17,886 nt of DNA from Kiritimatiellia bacterium. GTDB lineage: Bacteria; Verrucomicrobiota; Kiritimatiellia; RFP12; UBA1067. Shown here one piece after another: positions 8,160 through 15,291 of this stretch (its first letter is position 1; every line of letters begins with the position of its first letter). A program made the translations under genes and the position numbers. The notes under the pieces are model-generated. The model was not told where the DNA came from. It searched no databases and saw only the letters and a list, made by a program, of their open reading frames with translations. Location of the stretch: NCBI GenBank assembly GCA_017629455.1, contig JAGBXE010000105.1:1-17886 (forward strand), written 5' to 3'.

Positions 8160-9215
8160 TTATTCCTTCGAATTTCCCCACGCTTGTGCAGCAAGATCGC
8201 AACCACGCATAAGTTTTGCTTCTTCCAACGCGTCGGGGAAGAACCACGGCGCCATTAGGAAACCCTTTAACCTCTCGGGAGAAATATTAGCCTTTGAAAA
8301 ATCAACTAGCCCGCCAAAGTTCGAATCGTACGCCCAATTCGAACCGCACGGTACTTGATCAAAGCCAGCCTTATCAAGATCAATAAACGAATCTAGATAC
8401 GCTCGCACACATCCTTTAGGCGGTTTCTCACCCAAGTTAAATTTTTGATCATAATACCAATTCGATTGTAAAACACTCTTTGGCATACGCGTTAAATACG
8501 ACTCGTCATGCCACATCCGATCACTCCATATCCATGCGCGTACCGAGCGGTTTTCAACCTGCCGAATGAACCATAACATATCGTGCCACCAAAGCTCGCC
8601 GGTCCTAACGGTCGCATAAGCATACTGGCGCTGCTGCTCGAGCGTTTCTCCATCGTAGCCAAGATGGAGAAACCTGGGGCTGTCAAATATCTCGCACACA
8701 TCGGCAATTACATCGGAGCAAACGCGGTAATATTCGTCGGTCGAGACCATGCGGCCATAATCTTTAAGCCATGTATCGTGACCTGTTGAAAAATTTAACT
8801 TGGGAATTGGCTCCAGCCCCATCTTGCGTAGACGTGCAAGTTCTGCGCGTATCTTATCGACACTCCACGTGCCTTCAACAGCAAGCTCTGGATGGCTTGG
8901 ATAAAAACACGCTTCCCCAAGATCAATTACAATCATGTTACAACCAGATTGCACCATCCTCTCGGAAACGCGCTTCCAAACATCCTCATCGGTACGAACT
9001 CTATCAGCTGCGCAGACACGTGAAAGTTCAGCTTCTGTCTTATAACGCCCCCAATATTTAACAGGGCAGTCACTCCACATATTCCAGCCTAAATGGTGAA
9101 GCATAGCGCGGATTTCGCCAGTTCCTCCTTGCCCCGCCGCAGTTGCGCGGCATCCGTCCAATGCAGGCGCGACCAGACACCCGGCAAGGCCAGCTATCAC
9201 ATCTTTACGAGTCAT
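8160..9215 (-). CDS. Exported GH20-like TIM-barrel protein, probable glycoside hydrolase
   Basis: This is a 351-residue protein starting at the ATG at 9215, with GGGAG about 10 bases upstream. A longer frame exists, but its first codon lies upstream of the predicted promoter. The N-terminus MTRKDVIAGLAGCLVAPALDGC is signal-like: a Tat-type layout with RK instead of RR, or an imperfect lipobox (LDGC, Cys22). The body is a TIM barrel similar to family 20 hexosaminidase-like proteins of gut bacteria: LHHLGWNMWSD near the start, then GCNMIVIDLGE, LEPIPKLNFSTGHDTWL, and FLHLGYDGET at 182-191. His184, Asp188 and Glu190 occupy the place of the GH20 H-x-G-x-D-E catalytic motif, but spaced as HLGYDGE. 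RAWIWSDRMW and LMAPWFFPDALEEA complete the barrel. It is the first gene of the downstream unit. Its activity is uncertain, because many relatives are uncharacterised. Confidence 0.6.
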   Translation of the reverse strand: MTRKDVIAGLAGCLVAPALDGCRATAAGQGGTGEIRAMLHHLGWNMWSDCPVKYWGRYKTEAELSRVCAADRVRTDEDVWKRVSERMVQSGCNMIVIDLGEACFYPSHPELAVEGTWSVDKIRAELARLRKMGLEPIPKLNFSTGHDTWLKDYGRMVSTDEYYRVCSDVIADVCEIFDSPRFLHLGYDGETLEQQRQYAYATVRTGELWWHDMLWFIRQVENRSVRAWIWSDRMWHDESYLTRMPKSVLQSNWYYDQKFNLGEKPPKGCVRAYLDSFIDLDKAGFDQVPCGSNWAYDSNFGGLVDFSKANISPERLKGFLMAPWFFPDALEEAKLMRGCDLAAQAWGNSKE

Positions 9216-9267
9216 AGAAAGAGTTCTCCCACCCGGTAAATCCTGCTTATACACTAGTACCGTCCGA

Positions 9268-9299
9268 ATTTTACCATAAAAACCAAAGATGAGTGTCAA
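9268..9299 (-). promoter_or_regulatory. Predicted promoter of the downstream five-gene unit
   Basis: On the minus strand, an extended -10 element TGGTAAAAT lies at 9276-9268, giving a predicted start of transcription near 9261 and a leader of about 45 bases before the ATG at 9215. The surrounding TTATGGTAAAATT differs by one base from the element upstream of the other unit (near 15280). A perfect TTGACA occurs at 9299-9294, but 20 bases from the -10, which is too long for an ideal -35, so it may be accidental. Confidence 0.55.
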
Positions 9300-9301
9300 C
9301 T

Positions 9302-9319
9302 TTGCCGATTCTCCGGCAA
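9302..9319 (-). terminator. Weak hairpin after the DUF2235 gene
   Basis: TTGCCG at 9319-9314 and CGGCAA at 9307-9302 form a 6-bp stem with a 6-base loop, 11 bases after the TAG stop of the DUF2235 gene. No T-run follows, so it is at best a weak or factor-assisted terminator. Its position between two presumed transcription units, just before the next promoter, is the main support. Confidence 0.3.
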
Positions 9320-9329
9320 TACGCTACGG

Positions 9330-10121
9330 CTAGCTTTCGCTTGAAGGTGCGCGCAGTTTTCTACAAAGGCGGTGTAAGGGTAGGCCAGAAAGATTGCGAC
9401 GCACTTTTTCAAACGCCCCCCAAAGATTGTTCGCCTGCGCGTAAGAATCGTGCAAAACAACACTTGATGTATCTAGATGCTCTAAAAGCTGAACGCCCTC
9501 TTTAAGGCGCAAACCCGCATCCTTCGCTCCTAAGGCTACCCACGCAAGCGTTAAATCTGCCATTTCGTGATTATCCTCAAAAAGACCGCCTATATCGCTG
9601 TGACTGCCAGGGAAAATCATTTCTTCAACGCTACTCTCCTCGCCGCGCAAAGGAATATAGGCGAAAAATTTTCTTTCCTCATCGCGAGCAACTGCGTGAC
9701 GCGCTTTAAGGACATTGCCTGGGCAGCGTTCGGGAACATCAAGGCCTATCGTCGAATCGACGGTATCCCAAAGCCCGAGATACTTTACTTCAATACTTAA
9801 CTTTTCAAGCCAAGCGGCAAATCGCCGGGCAATAAGAGCCCCGCGCGAAAACCCGAAAAGAAACACTTTCGTGGAAAAGCCATCATCCGGCAGCGTTTCA
9901 TAATTAGCTTCGAACCATCGCCGCGCCGAACGAAATATGATACGCCAATCGGAGCCTGCAATCTTACCGCTTACGTATGATCCAAAATGCGTACCTGGGC
10001 CTGATTCCAAATGAAGTTTCTGCCCGCCATCGTCTGCGCATAAATCATAGAGGCGCGTCACATTTGTGACGCGCCCTTCGACGCCGTGCCCTGTGCCTTC
10101 GAAAAAGAGGCAGACATTCAT
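9330..10121 (-). CDS. DUF2235 alpha/beta hydrolase (Tle1-like lipase fold)
   Basis: This is a 263-residue protein. Start choice: the ATG at 10121 has AGGTGA 5 bases upstream, while the in-frame GTG three codons earlier lies inside that ribosome site. Family signatures are clear: MNVCLFFEGTG near the start, FLFGFSRGALIARRFA with nucleophile Ser92, LGLWDTVDS with Asp119, and FPGSHSDIGG with His174. Together they give the Ser-Asp-His triad of DUF2235, the fold of Tle1-type phospholipases. No signal peptide is visible, so it is predicted to be cytoplasmic unless carried out by another system. Known Tle1 effectors are larger and sit beside type VI secretion genes; none are seen here, which argues for a housekeeping esterase or lipase. 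It is the last gene of the upstream unit, 45 bases after the GH109 gene. The substrate is unknown. Confidence 0.85.
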   Translation of the reverse strand: MNVCLFFEGTGHGVEGRVTNVTRLYDLCADDGGQKLHLESGPGTHFGSYVSGKIAGSDWRIIFRSARRWFEANYETLPDDGFSTKVFLFGFSRGALIARRFAAWLEKLSIEVKYLGLWDTVDSTIGLDVPERCPGNVLKARHAVARDEERKFFAYIPLRGEESSVEEMIFPGSHSDIGGLFEDNHEMADLTLAWVALGAKDAGLRLKEGVQLLEHLDTSSVVLHDSYAQANNLWGAFEKVRRNLSGLPLHRLCRKLRAPSSES

Positions 10122-10166
10122 TTGCTTCACCTACGATTGACACAAGGCGGAGCGATCAAGCGGGGC

Positions 10167-11597
10167 TTAAGCCTTAAAGCCCATCTTAGCTAGATCAACG
10201 CTTTCGAAACCCCAACGCTTCGTTGTGCGCCACGCGCCGCGTGTGAAATCGGGAACATCGATCGAAGCACCGCGGCGATCGGCCGAGCGCTCCGTAAGCT
10301 CGCCAATTACGCACCACGTTGCAAGGTCGTAAACGTTCATATCGAGCGGCTGGCCGTTCTGCAAGCAGTACGCAAGACGCAGCATCATCAAGAAGTCCAT
10401 GCCGCCGTGCCCGCCAACCTTCTTGGCAAGATCGCCTGCCTGGCGCCACAGAGGATGTTTATACTTCTCACGGATCTGCGCAGAAACCTTCTCGTTAAAG
10501 GCATGAACCGACGTGGGCTTGCCATTAGGACGCTCGTCGATCGCCGCGCGGAACGGATAATCGGCGACAATGCCGCGCGTACCCGAAATAAGGTTAAGGC
10601 GCGAATAAGGCCTAAACGTACCGACATCGTGCTGGACAAGAATCGTGCGCCCGACCTTTGTGCGGATGATGGTCGTATTCATATCGCCCATCTTAACATC
10701 CCACTTGGCCTTCTCGGAATCGGCGCCATACTTCGCCTTTGCGAACTCGCGCATACCGACTTGGGCAGAATCGACCGAGACGAGGTAATCGAACTGATCG
10801 CCGCGGTTGATGTCCATGTCGATACAGATTGGGCCCAAGCCGTGCGTCTGGTACTGGTTGCCGCCATGCTTGCGGTTGTACTCTAAGCGCCACTTATTCC
10901 AATAGCCAGGACCGTCGGTGTTAGGTCCTTCGTCTTCGAGGTATTCGCCGTAGCAATACTGCCTCAAGTCATGAATGTATGCGCCTTCGCCATGGACGAG
11001 CTCGCCCAACACGCCAGAGTGGCACATATTCATGGCAAGCATTTCAATTTCGCCGTAGCAGCAGTTCTCAAGCTGCATACAATGGCGGCGCGTACGCTCC
11101 GATGTCTCAACGAGCTGCCAGCACTCATCAACCGTAAGAGCTGCGGGCACTTCAATTGCAACGTGCTTACCGTGCTCCATTGCGTAATCGCCGATTGGCG
11201 CATGTAAATGCCAAGGCGTAGCGTTGTAAACGAGATCAACGTCGTCGGCGTTGCACATCGTCTTGTATGCTTCAGGGCCAAACTCAAACCTAGGAGGCTT
11301 AACGCCGTTTTCTTCACACCACTTGCGATGGAGATCGATGCGCTTCATCGATTCAGGCAATTCGCACACCCAAGTCACTTCGCAGCCAGGGATCTTAGGA
11401 AATGTCCTCGCCGCGCCTGAGCCACGCCCGAGCCCAACGATGCCGATACGAAGCTTAGAAATCTTCTTGTCGGCGTACATCATCATCGGCGCGCCTTCTG
11501 TTCCGCACGAGAAAAGGCGAGTATTCATACACCCTGCGGCAAACGCAGTGGCGCCCATCCAGGCTGTCCCCTTAAGGAAATCCCTTCTATTCGTCAT
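10167..11597 (-). CDS. Tat-exported GH109-type (Gfo/Idh/MocA) NAD-dependent glycosidase/oxidoreductase
   Basis: This is a 476-residue protein. GH109 enzymes use tightly bound NAD to oxidise the sugar at C3, eliminate the aglycone and reduce again; the founding activity is alpha-N-acetylgalactosaminidase. The start at 11597 follows GGAG and gives a twin-arginine signal (MTNRRDFLKGTAWMGATAF) ending in a lipobox-like AAGC (Cys23), so it may be a Tat lipoprotein. The Rossmann motif GIVGLGRGSG lies at 52-61. GH109 hallmarks follow: YNATPWHLHAPIG, HVAIEVPAA (Glu-Val-Pro where ordinary Gfo/Idh enzymes have Glu-Lys-Pro), MQLENCCYGE, QTHGLGPI (His252), GGHGGMDF (His397) and the C-terminal VPDFTRGAW. 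It lies 41 bases after the acyl-CoA synthetase gene and shares a unit with a DUF1080 lipoprotein, which fits 3-keto-sugar chemistry. The exact substrate is not provable, since many GH109-like proteins have other or unknown specificities. Confidence 0.85.
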   Translation of the reverse strand: MTNRRDFLKGTAWMGATAFAAGCMNTRLFSCGTEGAPMMMYADKKISKLRIGIVGLGRGSGAARTFPKIPGCEVTWVCELPESMKRIDLHRKWCEENGVKPPRFEFGPEAYKTMCNADDVDLVYNATPWHLHAPIGDYAMEHGKHVAIEVPAALTVDECWQLVETSERTRRHCMQLENCCYGEIEMLAMNMCHSGVLGELVHGEGAYIHDLRQYCYGEYLEDEGPNTDGPGYWNKWRLEYNRKHGGNQYQTHGLGPICIDMDINRGDQFDYLVSVDSAQVGMREFAKAKYGADSEKAKWDVKMGDMNTTIIRTKVGRTILVQHDVGTFRPYSRLNLISGTRGIVADYPFRAAIDERPNGKPTSVHAFNEKVSAQIREKYKHPLWRQAGDLAKKVGGHGGMDFLMMLRLAYCLQNGQPLDMNVYDLATWCVIGELTERSADRRGASIDVPDFTRGAWRTTKRWGFESVDLAKMGFKA

Positions 11598-11638
11598 TTT
11601 TCGTTCTCCTTGTTTTTTCTTAATAAACATTTCTTACT

Positions 11639-13375
11639 TTAGGCATCGGGCCAAAGTGATGCCGCCATCTCGCGAAGCTTGTATTTCTGAATTTTCTGCG
11701 ATGCAGTCATCGGAAATTCTTCTAAGAAATGGACAAACTTCGGAATCTTAAACCAGCTGATTTTATCTTTACAGAAAGCCTGTACTTCAGCCTCGGTCAA
11801 TTCAACGCCATCGGAAGCAATCACAAAAGCTGCCGGCTGTTCGCCATATTTTTTAGACGGACAACCAACGACTGCCACATCCCTTACGCCCGGCATCGTA
11901 CCGATAAAGTCTTCGACTTCCTTTGGAGAAATATTTTCGCCGCCGCGAATGATGAGGTCTTTAAGGCGACCAGTAATGTAATAGTAGCCTTCGGCATCCA
12001 TGCGGCCAATATCGCCTGAATGCAGCCAGCCATTTTCATCGATGCACTTGGCCGTCTGCTCGGGCATATTGTAATAGCCCTTCATCGTATTGTAACCGCG
12101 GCAGCATATCTCGCCGTCGGAGCCTAAAGGCGCGAGCATCCCTGTTTCAGGATCGATAATTGCCACTTCAATGCCGGGAAGCGCCTGGCCGATAGTCTCG
12201 CACTTGCGTTCGATCGATTTCTCGAAGTAGCGAGTCATCGTCATCACAGGTCCAGACTCCGTAAGCCCGTAAGGATTGGTAATCTCGCGCATATTCATGC
12301 GCTCTTGCGCCTGCTTCATACGGTGGACGGGGCACGCGGAACCCGACATAATGCCCGTTCTCAAAGAAGAGAAATCAAACTCCTCAAAGCGCGGGTGGTC
12401 GAGCATTGCAATGTACATCGTAGGCACACCATAAGTCGACGTGCATTTCTCGCGTTCGATCGAGCGCATAACGGTAAGCGGATCGAACTTTTCAAGAAAG
12501 ACCATCGTCGAGCCGTGGTTGATGCAGCTCATTACACCGAGCACGCAACCAAAGCAATGAAAGAGAGGAACGGGAATGCAGACGCGATCGCGCGAGGAAA
12601 GATTCTGGCAAGCGCCGATCCAGAAGCCATCATTGGCGATATTGCGGTGGGTGAGCTGTACACCCTTCGGGAAGCCCGTCGTTCCGCTCGTGTACTGCAT
12701 GTTTACGATGTCGTTCACATCGCACTCTGCTTGGCGCGCAATGTAATCGGCGTGGCTAACTTCGCACGCAAGCGATTTAACTTCATTGAGCGAATACATG
12801 CCGCGGTGCTTTTTGCCGCCAAGGTAGAACATCCGCTTCAAACGCGGATACTTAGCCGACTTAAGATCGCCGCGCGGACATTCTTTAAGCTCGGGAATGA
12901 GGGAATTTAAAACTTCGATATAATCGCAATCGCGATAGCCGTCGATGACGAAGAGATTCTCTGCATCCGACTGTTTGAGGGCAAAATCGATCTCTGCTGA
13001 TTTGTAGTTTATGTTCAGCGGCAGAAGTATTGCGCCGATCTTCGCTGTTGCAAACATCAGCACGACCCAGTGCGGCACATTCGTAGCCCAAAGCGCAACC
13101 TTCTCGCCGCGCTTAATGCCAAGGGCCATCAAGCCCTTTGTCACAAGATCGACTTCTTCGCCAAATTCGTACCAGGTAAGCCTGTAGTCACGATCTGCGT
13201 ATACAACCGCATCATTCTCGCCGCAGCGCGCAATCGTCTGATCGAGCAACTGCCCAAGCGTATACTCGCGAACAACTGGCATATTATGCCACGCGACACC
13301 AGTAGATACGCTCTGGGTAAACGGCGCTGAAGACGGGGCTGTTCCGTACGGATCAGTCAAACTAAACTTCTTCAT
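11639..13375 (-). CDS. Acyl-CoA synthetase (AMP-binding, FadD-like)
   Basis: This is a 578-residue cytoplasmic enzyme of the ANL superfamily, which activates a carboxylic acid to acyl-AMP and then acyl-CoA. All core motifs are present: YTSGTTGFPKGVQLTHRN at 228-245 (phosphate loop), YGLTESGP at 369-376, WLHSGDIG at 450-457 and GRLKDLIIRGGENISPKEVE at 469-488. The C-terminal catalytic lysine is in MTASQKIQKYKLRE (556-569, probably Lys561; the usual Gly before Lys is Gln). Length and motifs fit medium/long-chain fatty-acyl-CoA synthetases. The start is MKKFSLTDPYG; the ribosome site is poor (AAAAGG directly before the ATG, with GGA further up), so it may rely on coupling to the gene upstream, 53 bases away. 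An acyl-CoA ligase is unusual inside a glycan-degradation unit, and its chain-length preference cannot be read from the sequence. Confidence 0.9.
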   Translation of the reverse strand: MKKFSLTDPYGTAPSSAPFTQSVSTGVAWHNMPVVREYTLGQLLDQTIARCGENDAVVYADRDYRLTWYEFGEEVDLVTKGLMALGIKRGEKVALWATNVPHWVVLMFATAKIGAILLPLNINYKSAEIDFALKQSDAENLFVIDGYRDCDYIEVLNSLIPELKECPRGDLKSAKYPRLKRMFYLGGKKHRGMYSLNEVKSLACEVSHADYIARQAECDVNDIVNMQYTSGTTGFPKGVQLTHRNIANDGFWIGACQNLSSRDRVCIPVPLFHCFGCVLGVMSCINHGSTMVFLEKFDPLTVMRSIEREKCTSTYGVPTMYIAMLDHPRFEEFDFSSLRTGIMSGSACPVHRMKQAQERMNMREITNPYGLTESGPVMTMTRYFEKSIERKCETIGQALPGIEVAIIDPETGMLAPLGSDGEICCRGYNTMKGYYNMPEQTAKCIDENGWLHSGDIGRMDAEGYYYITGRLKDLIIRGGENISPKEVEDFIGTMPGVRDVAVVGCPSKKYGEQPAAFVIASDGVELTEAEVQAFCKDKISWFKIPKFVHFLEEFPMTASQKIQKYKLREMAASLWPDA

Positions 13376-13414
13376 ACCTTTTAAATTCCATCAACCAATC
13401 TCTACGCGCATTTC

Positions 13415-13440
13415 AAGGCGCCTTTAAATTAGAGCGCCTT
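13415..13440 (-). repeat. Inverted repeat spanning the end of the lipoprotein gene
   Basis: AAGGCGC at 13440-13434 and GCGCCTT at 13421-13415 pair as a 7-bp stem with a 12-base loop. The first arm is the last coding bases of the upstream gene. The second arm is part of the palindrome AAGGCGCCTT (13424-13415). No T-run follows, so this is an mRNA hairpin between cistrons, possibly stabilising or attenuating, rather than a clear terminator. Confidence 0.4.
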
Positions 13441-15183
13441 GATTTTCAAATTGCAATACGAAACCGTCGAATCGCTGTGGTCCTGGATTAGAATGCGCCC
13501 CTGCTTCTCCTCGCCCCAGAATTTGCCCTTGTCCTGCCATGCATGATATTTGGACTTGGCAACGGCCGCGCGGAACGCCTTCGAGCCGCGCTCGTATTCA
13601 AGAACCTTAACGCCGTTAAGCCAATGCTCAACGTGATTGCCCTTCGAAACAATCATGCCGCTATTCCATTCGCCGGCACCTTTAAGAACCTTCTGCGCCT
13701 CCTTGGCAGGCAGAATATCGTAGAGAGCCGCGCACTTGCGGTTGCCGTTAGCACCCTTGTCGGAGTCGGGGTGGAAATTCTCCAGCACCTGATATTCCTC
13801 GGTGGAGTTCTTGTGCATACCCTCGTTAAAGAAGTATTTGATACCTGAATTTGCTCCCTTGGTAAGACGGAAATCAAACTTGAAGATGAAGTCGGAATAC
13901 TTCTTACGCGTCATGATATCGCCGCCGCCGCCCTGCCTTGCGTCTTCAGGCGGAAGGGGGAACCACGTACGCTCGGGGGAGATGCCGCTTACGGGCCTCA
14001 TAGTAAGGCAGCCATCCTTAACGTACCAGCCGCGCTTAGGGAAAAGCCCCTTTTCAAGCCATTCGCTCTTATAACCAACCCAGACATCATCGGGCAATTT
14101 CGCTCCGTCGAAAAGGAGGCTCCAGCCCTCGGCCTTTTCAGCGGCCGTAAGCGTATTGGCATTGGCAGGAACGGGCTTCATAACAGTCTTTACGCGCGTG
14201 CAGTCCATTACGCCGCGGTAGTAGCCAAACGATTCAGCCAAAGGAGCTTCGTTCTGCTTAAAGTCCTTTTCAAATTCAACAAGGTAATACCCTGAAAACC
14301 CTACATCTGCCAAAGCTTGCATAATGCCGGGGATATCAAGCTCTCCGCGCGGACCTTCCTTGGCAAGATTCTTCACCCTGTCAATTTCGATGTTCTTCAT
14401 ATGCACTTCGACGATCCTGTCGCCGTGCTTCTTGATGAATTCGACCGGGTCTAGGCCTGCACGGCGCTGATGGCCAACATCAAGGCACACGCCTAAGCGC
14501 TTATCACGGTTGCCGATGCGCTTAAGGGCAGAATCGGCCGTAGGATAGAGATAAGCATTGTCCGGGCCATGATTGTGGACGGCGGCTTTAAGATCGTACT
14601 TAAGGCAGTACTTCTCAAGCAGGTCCATCATCTTATCAGACTCAAGCCTCCACTCGCGCGGAGGGCACTTTTTAGCCCTTTGCTCATTGGTGGTAGCGCC
14701 TTCAAGCTTCGGATTCCACTCAAAGGGAACTACGGAGATATACTTCATGCCGTAACGCTTGGCAAACTCGCACGCCTCGGCAATTTCCTTCTCGGTTGAG
14801 AAATAGACAGGCCCTAACGAGACGACCTCAACGCCATATTTCGCACAATGCTCCTTGTGCGCCTTTATCTGCGCATCGCTTGCGTTACGCGGAATCGTCT
14901 TGTCGATAAGCCCCATGTAGTGGCAGTCGATATTCTGCATAATCTCAAGAGCGCGCTCGTAAGAATGCCTGTGCATCGAGTAACGCGCCATACCGAGCTT
15001 GAACGGCAAACGGTTCTTCTTGCCGCACGACGGGCTTGGCGGACGGGGAGCTGCCTCTTCGCATTTCTCGCACTTCTCGCACGCCGCCTTGGGACACGTT
15101 GCCTTAGGCGCAGCAGTTTCAACCGTCGTGCACGCAACCGTAGTAGCGGCAACGGCCGCCACCGCAAAGAATGCTCTATTCAT
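13429..15183 (-). CDS. Lipoprotein fusion: sugar isomerase/epimerase-like TIM barrel plus DUF1080 (3-keto-disaccharide hydrolase)
   Basis: This is a 584-residue protein starting at the ATG at 15183 (AGGAG 7 bases upstream; an adjacent in-frame TTG fits less well). Residues 1-18 are a lipoprotein signal with Cys18 in VAC, followed by a Cys-rich segment (Cys30, 35, 38, 41, 53; CEKCEKC) and a Pro/Ser linker. Residues 60-330 form an AP-endonuclease-2/xylose-isomerase-type TIM barrel with likely metal and base residues: Glu155 (PFEW), HNH at 203-205, Asp235/His238 (DVGH), His261 (VHMKN) and Glu303/Glu305 (LVEFE). Residues 353-583 are DUF1080: GWSLLFDGAKL, FDFRLTKGANSGIKYF, EEYQVLEN, VEHWLNGVKVLEY and RILIQDHSD. 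DUF1080 proteins cleave 3-keto-glycosides made by Gfo/Idh-type oxidoreductases, and such an enzyme lies two genes downstream. It is the first gene of the upstream unit. Localisation outside the inner membrane is inferred from the lipobox. Confidence 0.9.
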   Translation of the reverse strand: MNRAFFAVAAVAATTVACTTVETAAPKATCPKAACEKCEKCEEAAPRPPSPSCGKKNRLPFKLGMARYSMHRHSYERALEIMQNIDCHYMGLIDKTIPRNASDAQIKAHKEHCAKYGVEVVSLGPVYFSTEKEIAEACEFAKRYGMKYISVVPFEWNPKLEGATTNEQRAKKCPPREWRLESDKMMDLLEKYCLKYDLKAAVHNHGPDNAYLYPTADSALKRIGNRDKRLGVCLDVGHQRRAGLDPVEFIKKHGDRIVEVHMKNIEIDRVKNLAKEGPRGELDIPGIMQALADVGFSGYYLVEFEKDFKQNEAPLAESFGYYRGVMDCTRVKTVMKPVPANANTLTAAEKAEGWSLLFDGAKLPDDVWVGYKSEWLEKGLFPKRGWYVKDGCLTMRPVSGISPERTWFPLPPEDARQGGGGDIMTRKKYSDFIFKFDFRLTKGANSGIKYFFNEGMHKNSTEEYQVLENFHPDSDKGANGNRKCAALYDILPAKEAQKVLKGAGEWNSGMIVSKGNHVEHWLNGVKVLEYERGSKAFRAAVAKSKYHAWQDKGKFWGEEKQGRILIQDHSDSTVSYCNLKIKAL

Positions 15184-15222
15184 CAAAATTCTCCTAACTT
15201 TAACAAAACTAACATGACCACA

Positions 15223-15234
15223 CGCCTTAAGGCG
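15223..15234. promoter_or_regulatory. 12-bp perfect palindrome in the lipoprotein gene leader
   Basis: CGCCTTAAGGCG is a perfect palindrome about 40 bases upstream of the ATG at 15183, inside the predicted untranslated leader. It can act as a symmetric protein site in DNA or as a 4-bp hairpin in RNA. Its function is not known. Confidence 0.4.
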
Positions 15235-15244
15235 AGCTAGACAA

Positions 15245-15257
15245 GAAGTGACACTTC
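15245..15257. promoter_or_regulatory. Operator-like inverted repeat GAAGTG-A-CACTTC
   Basis: This is a perfect 6+1+6 inverted repeat located about 10-25 bases downstream of the predicted transcription start of the lipoprotein unit (near 15268). A bound repressor here would block that unit by roadblock. No regulator gene is in the window, so the binding protein is unknown. Confidence 0.45.
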
Positions 15258-15274
15258 ACCACCCTAGAGCGCTA

Positions 15275-15283
15275 ATTATACCA
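15275..15283 (-). promoter_or_regulatory. Predicted extended -10 promoter of the lipoprotein/GH109 unit
   Basis: On the minus strand, TGGTATAAT (15283-15275) is a consensus extended -10. The -35 region (TCTCGC at a 17-base spacing) has no match to TTGACA, consistent with extended -10 promoters or activator dependence. Transcription would start near 15268, giving a leader of about 85 bases before the ATG at 15183. The surrounding TTATGGTATAATT matches the other unit's promoter at 12 of 13 positions. Confidence 0.65.
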
Positions 15284-15291
15284 TAACTGAC

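Noticed and set aside
8141..8206. Longer ATG start for the metallo-beta-lactamase-fold gene
   Set aside because: It would overlap the preceding gene by 47 bases and bury the twin-arginine signal behind 22 charged residues; the GTG at 8140 fits better.
9216..9299. Longer start for the GH20-like gene
   Set aside because: The extra 28 residues are not signal-like and their first codon lies upstream of the predicted promoter.
10407..10886. 159-codon plus-strand open frame opposite the GH109 gene
   Set aside because: It is antisense to a strongly conserved coding region, has no signature and no convincing ribosome site; treated as a shadow.
12305..12910. 201-codon plus-strand open frame opposite the acyl-CoA synthetase
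   Set aside because: It lies wholly antisense to a gene with all family motifs, shows no recognisable domain, and has an Arg/His/Ala-rich composition expected from reading the complement of a coding frame.
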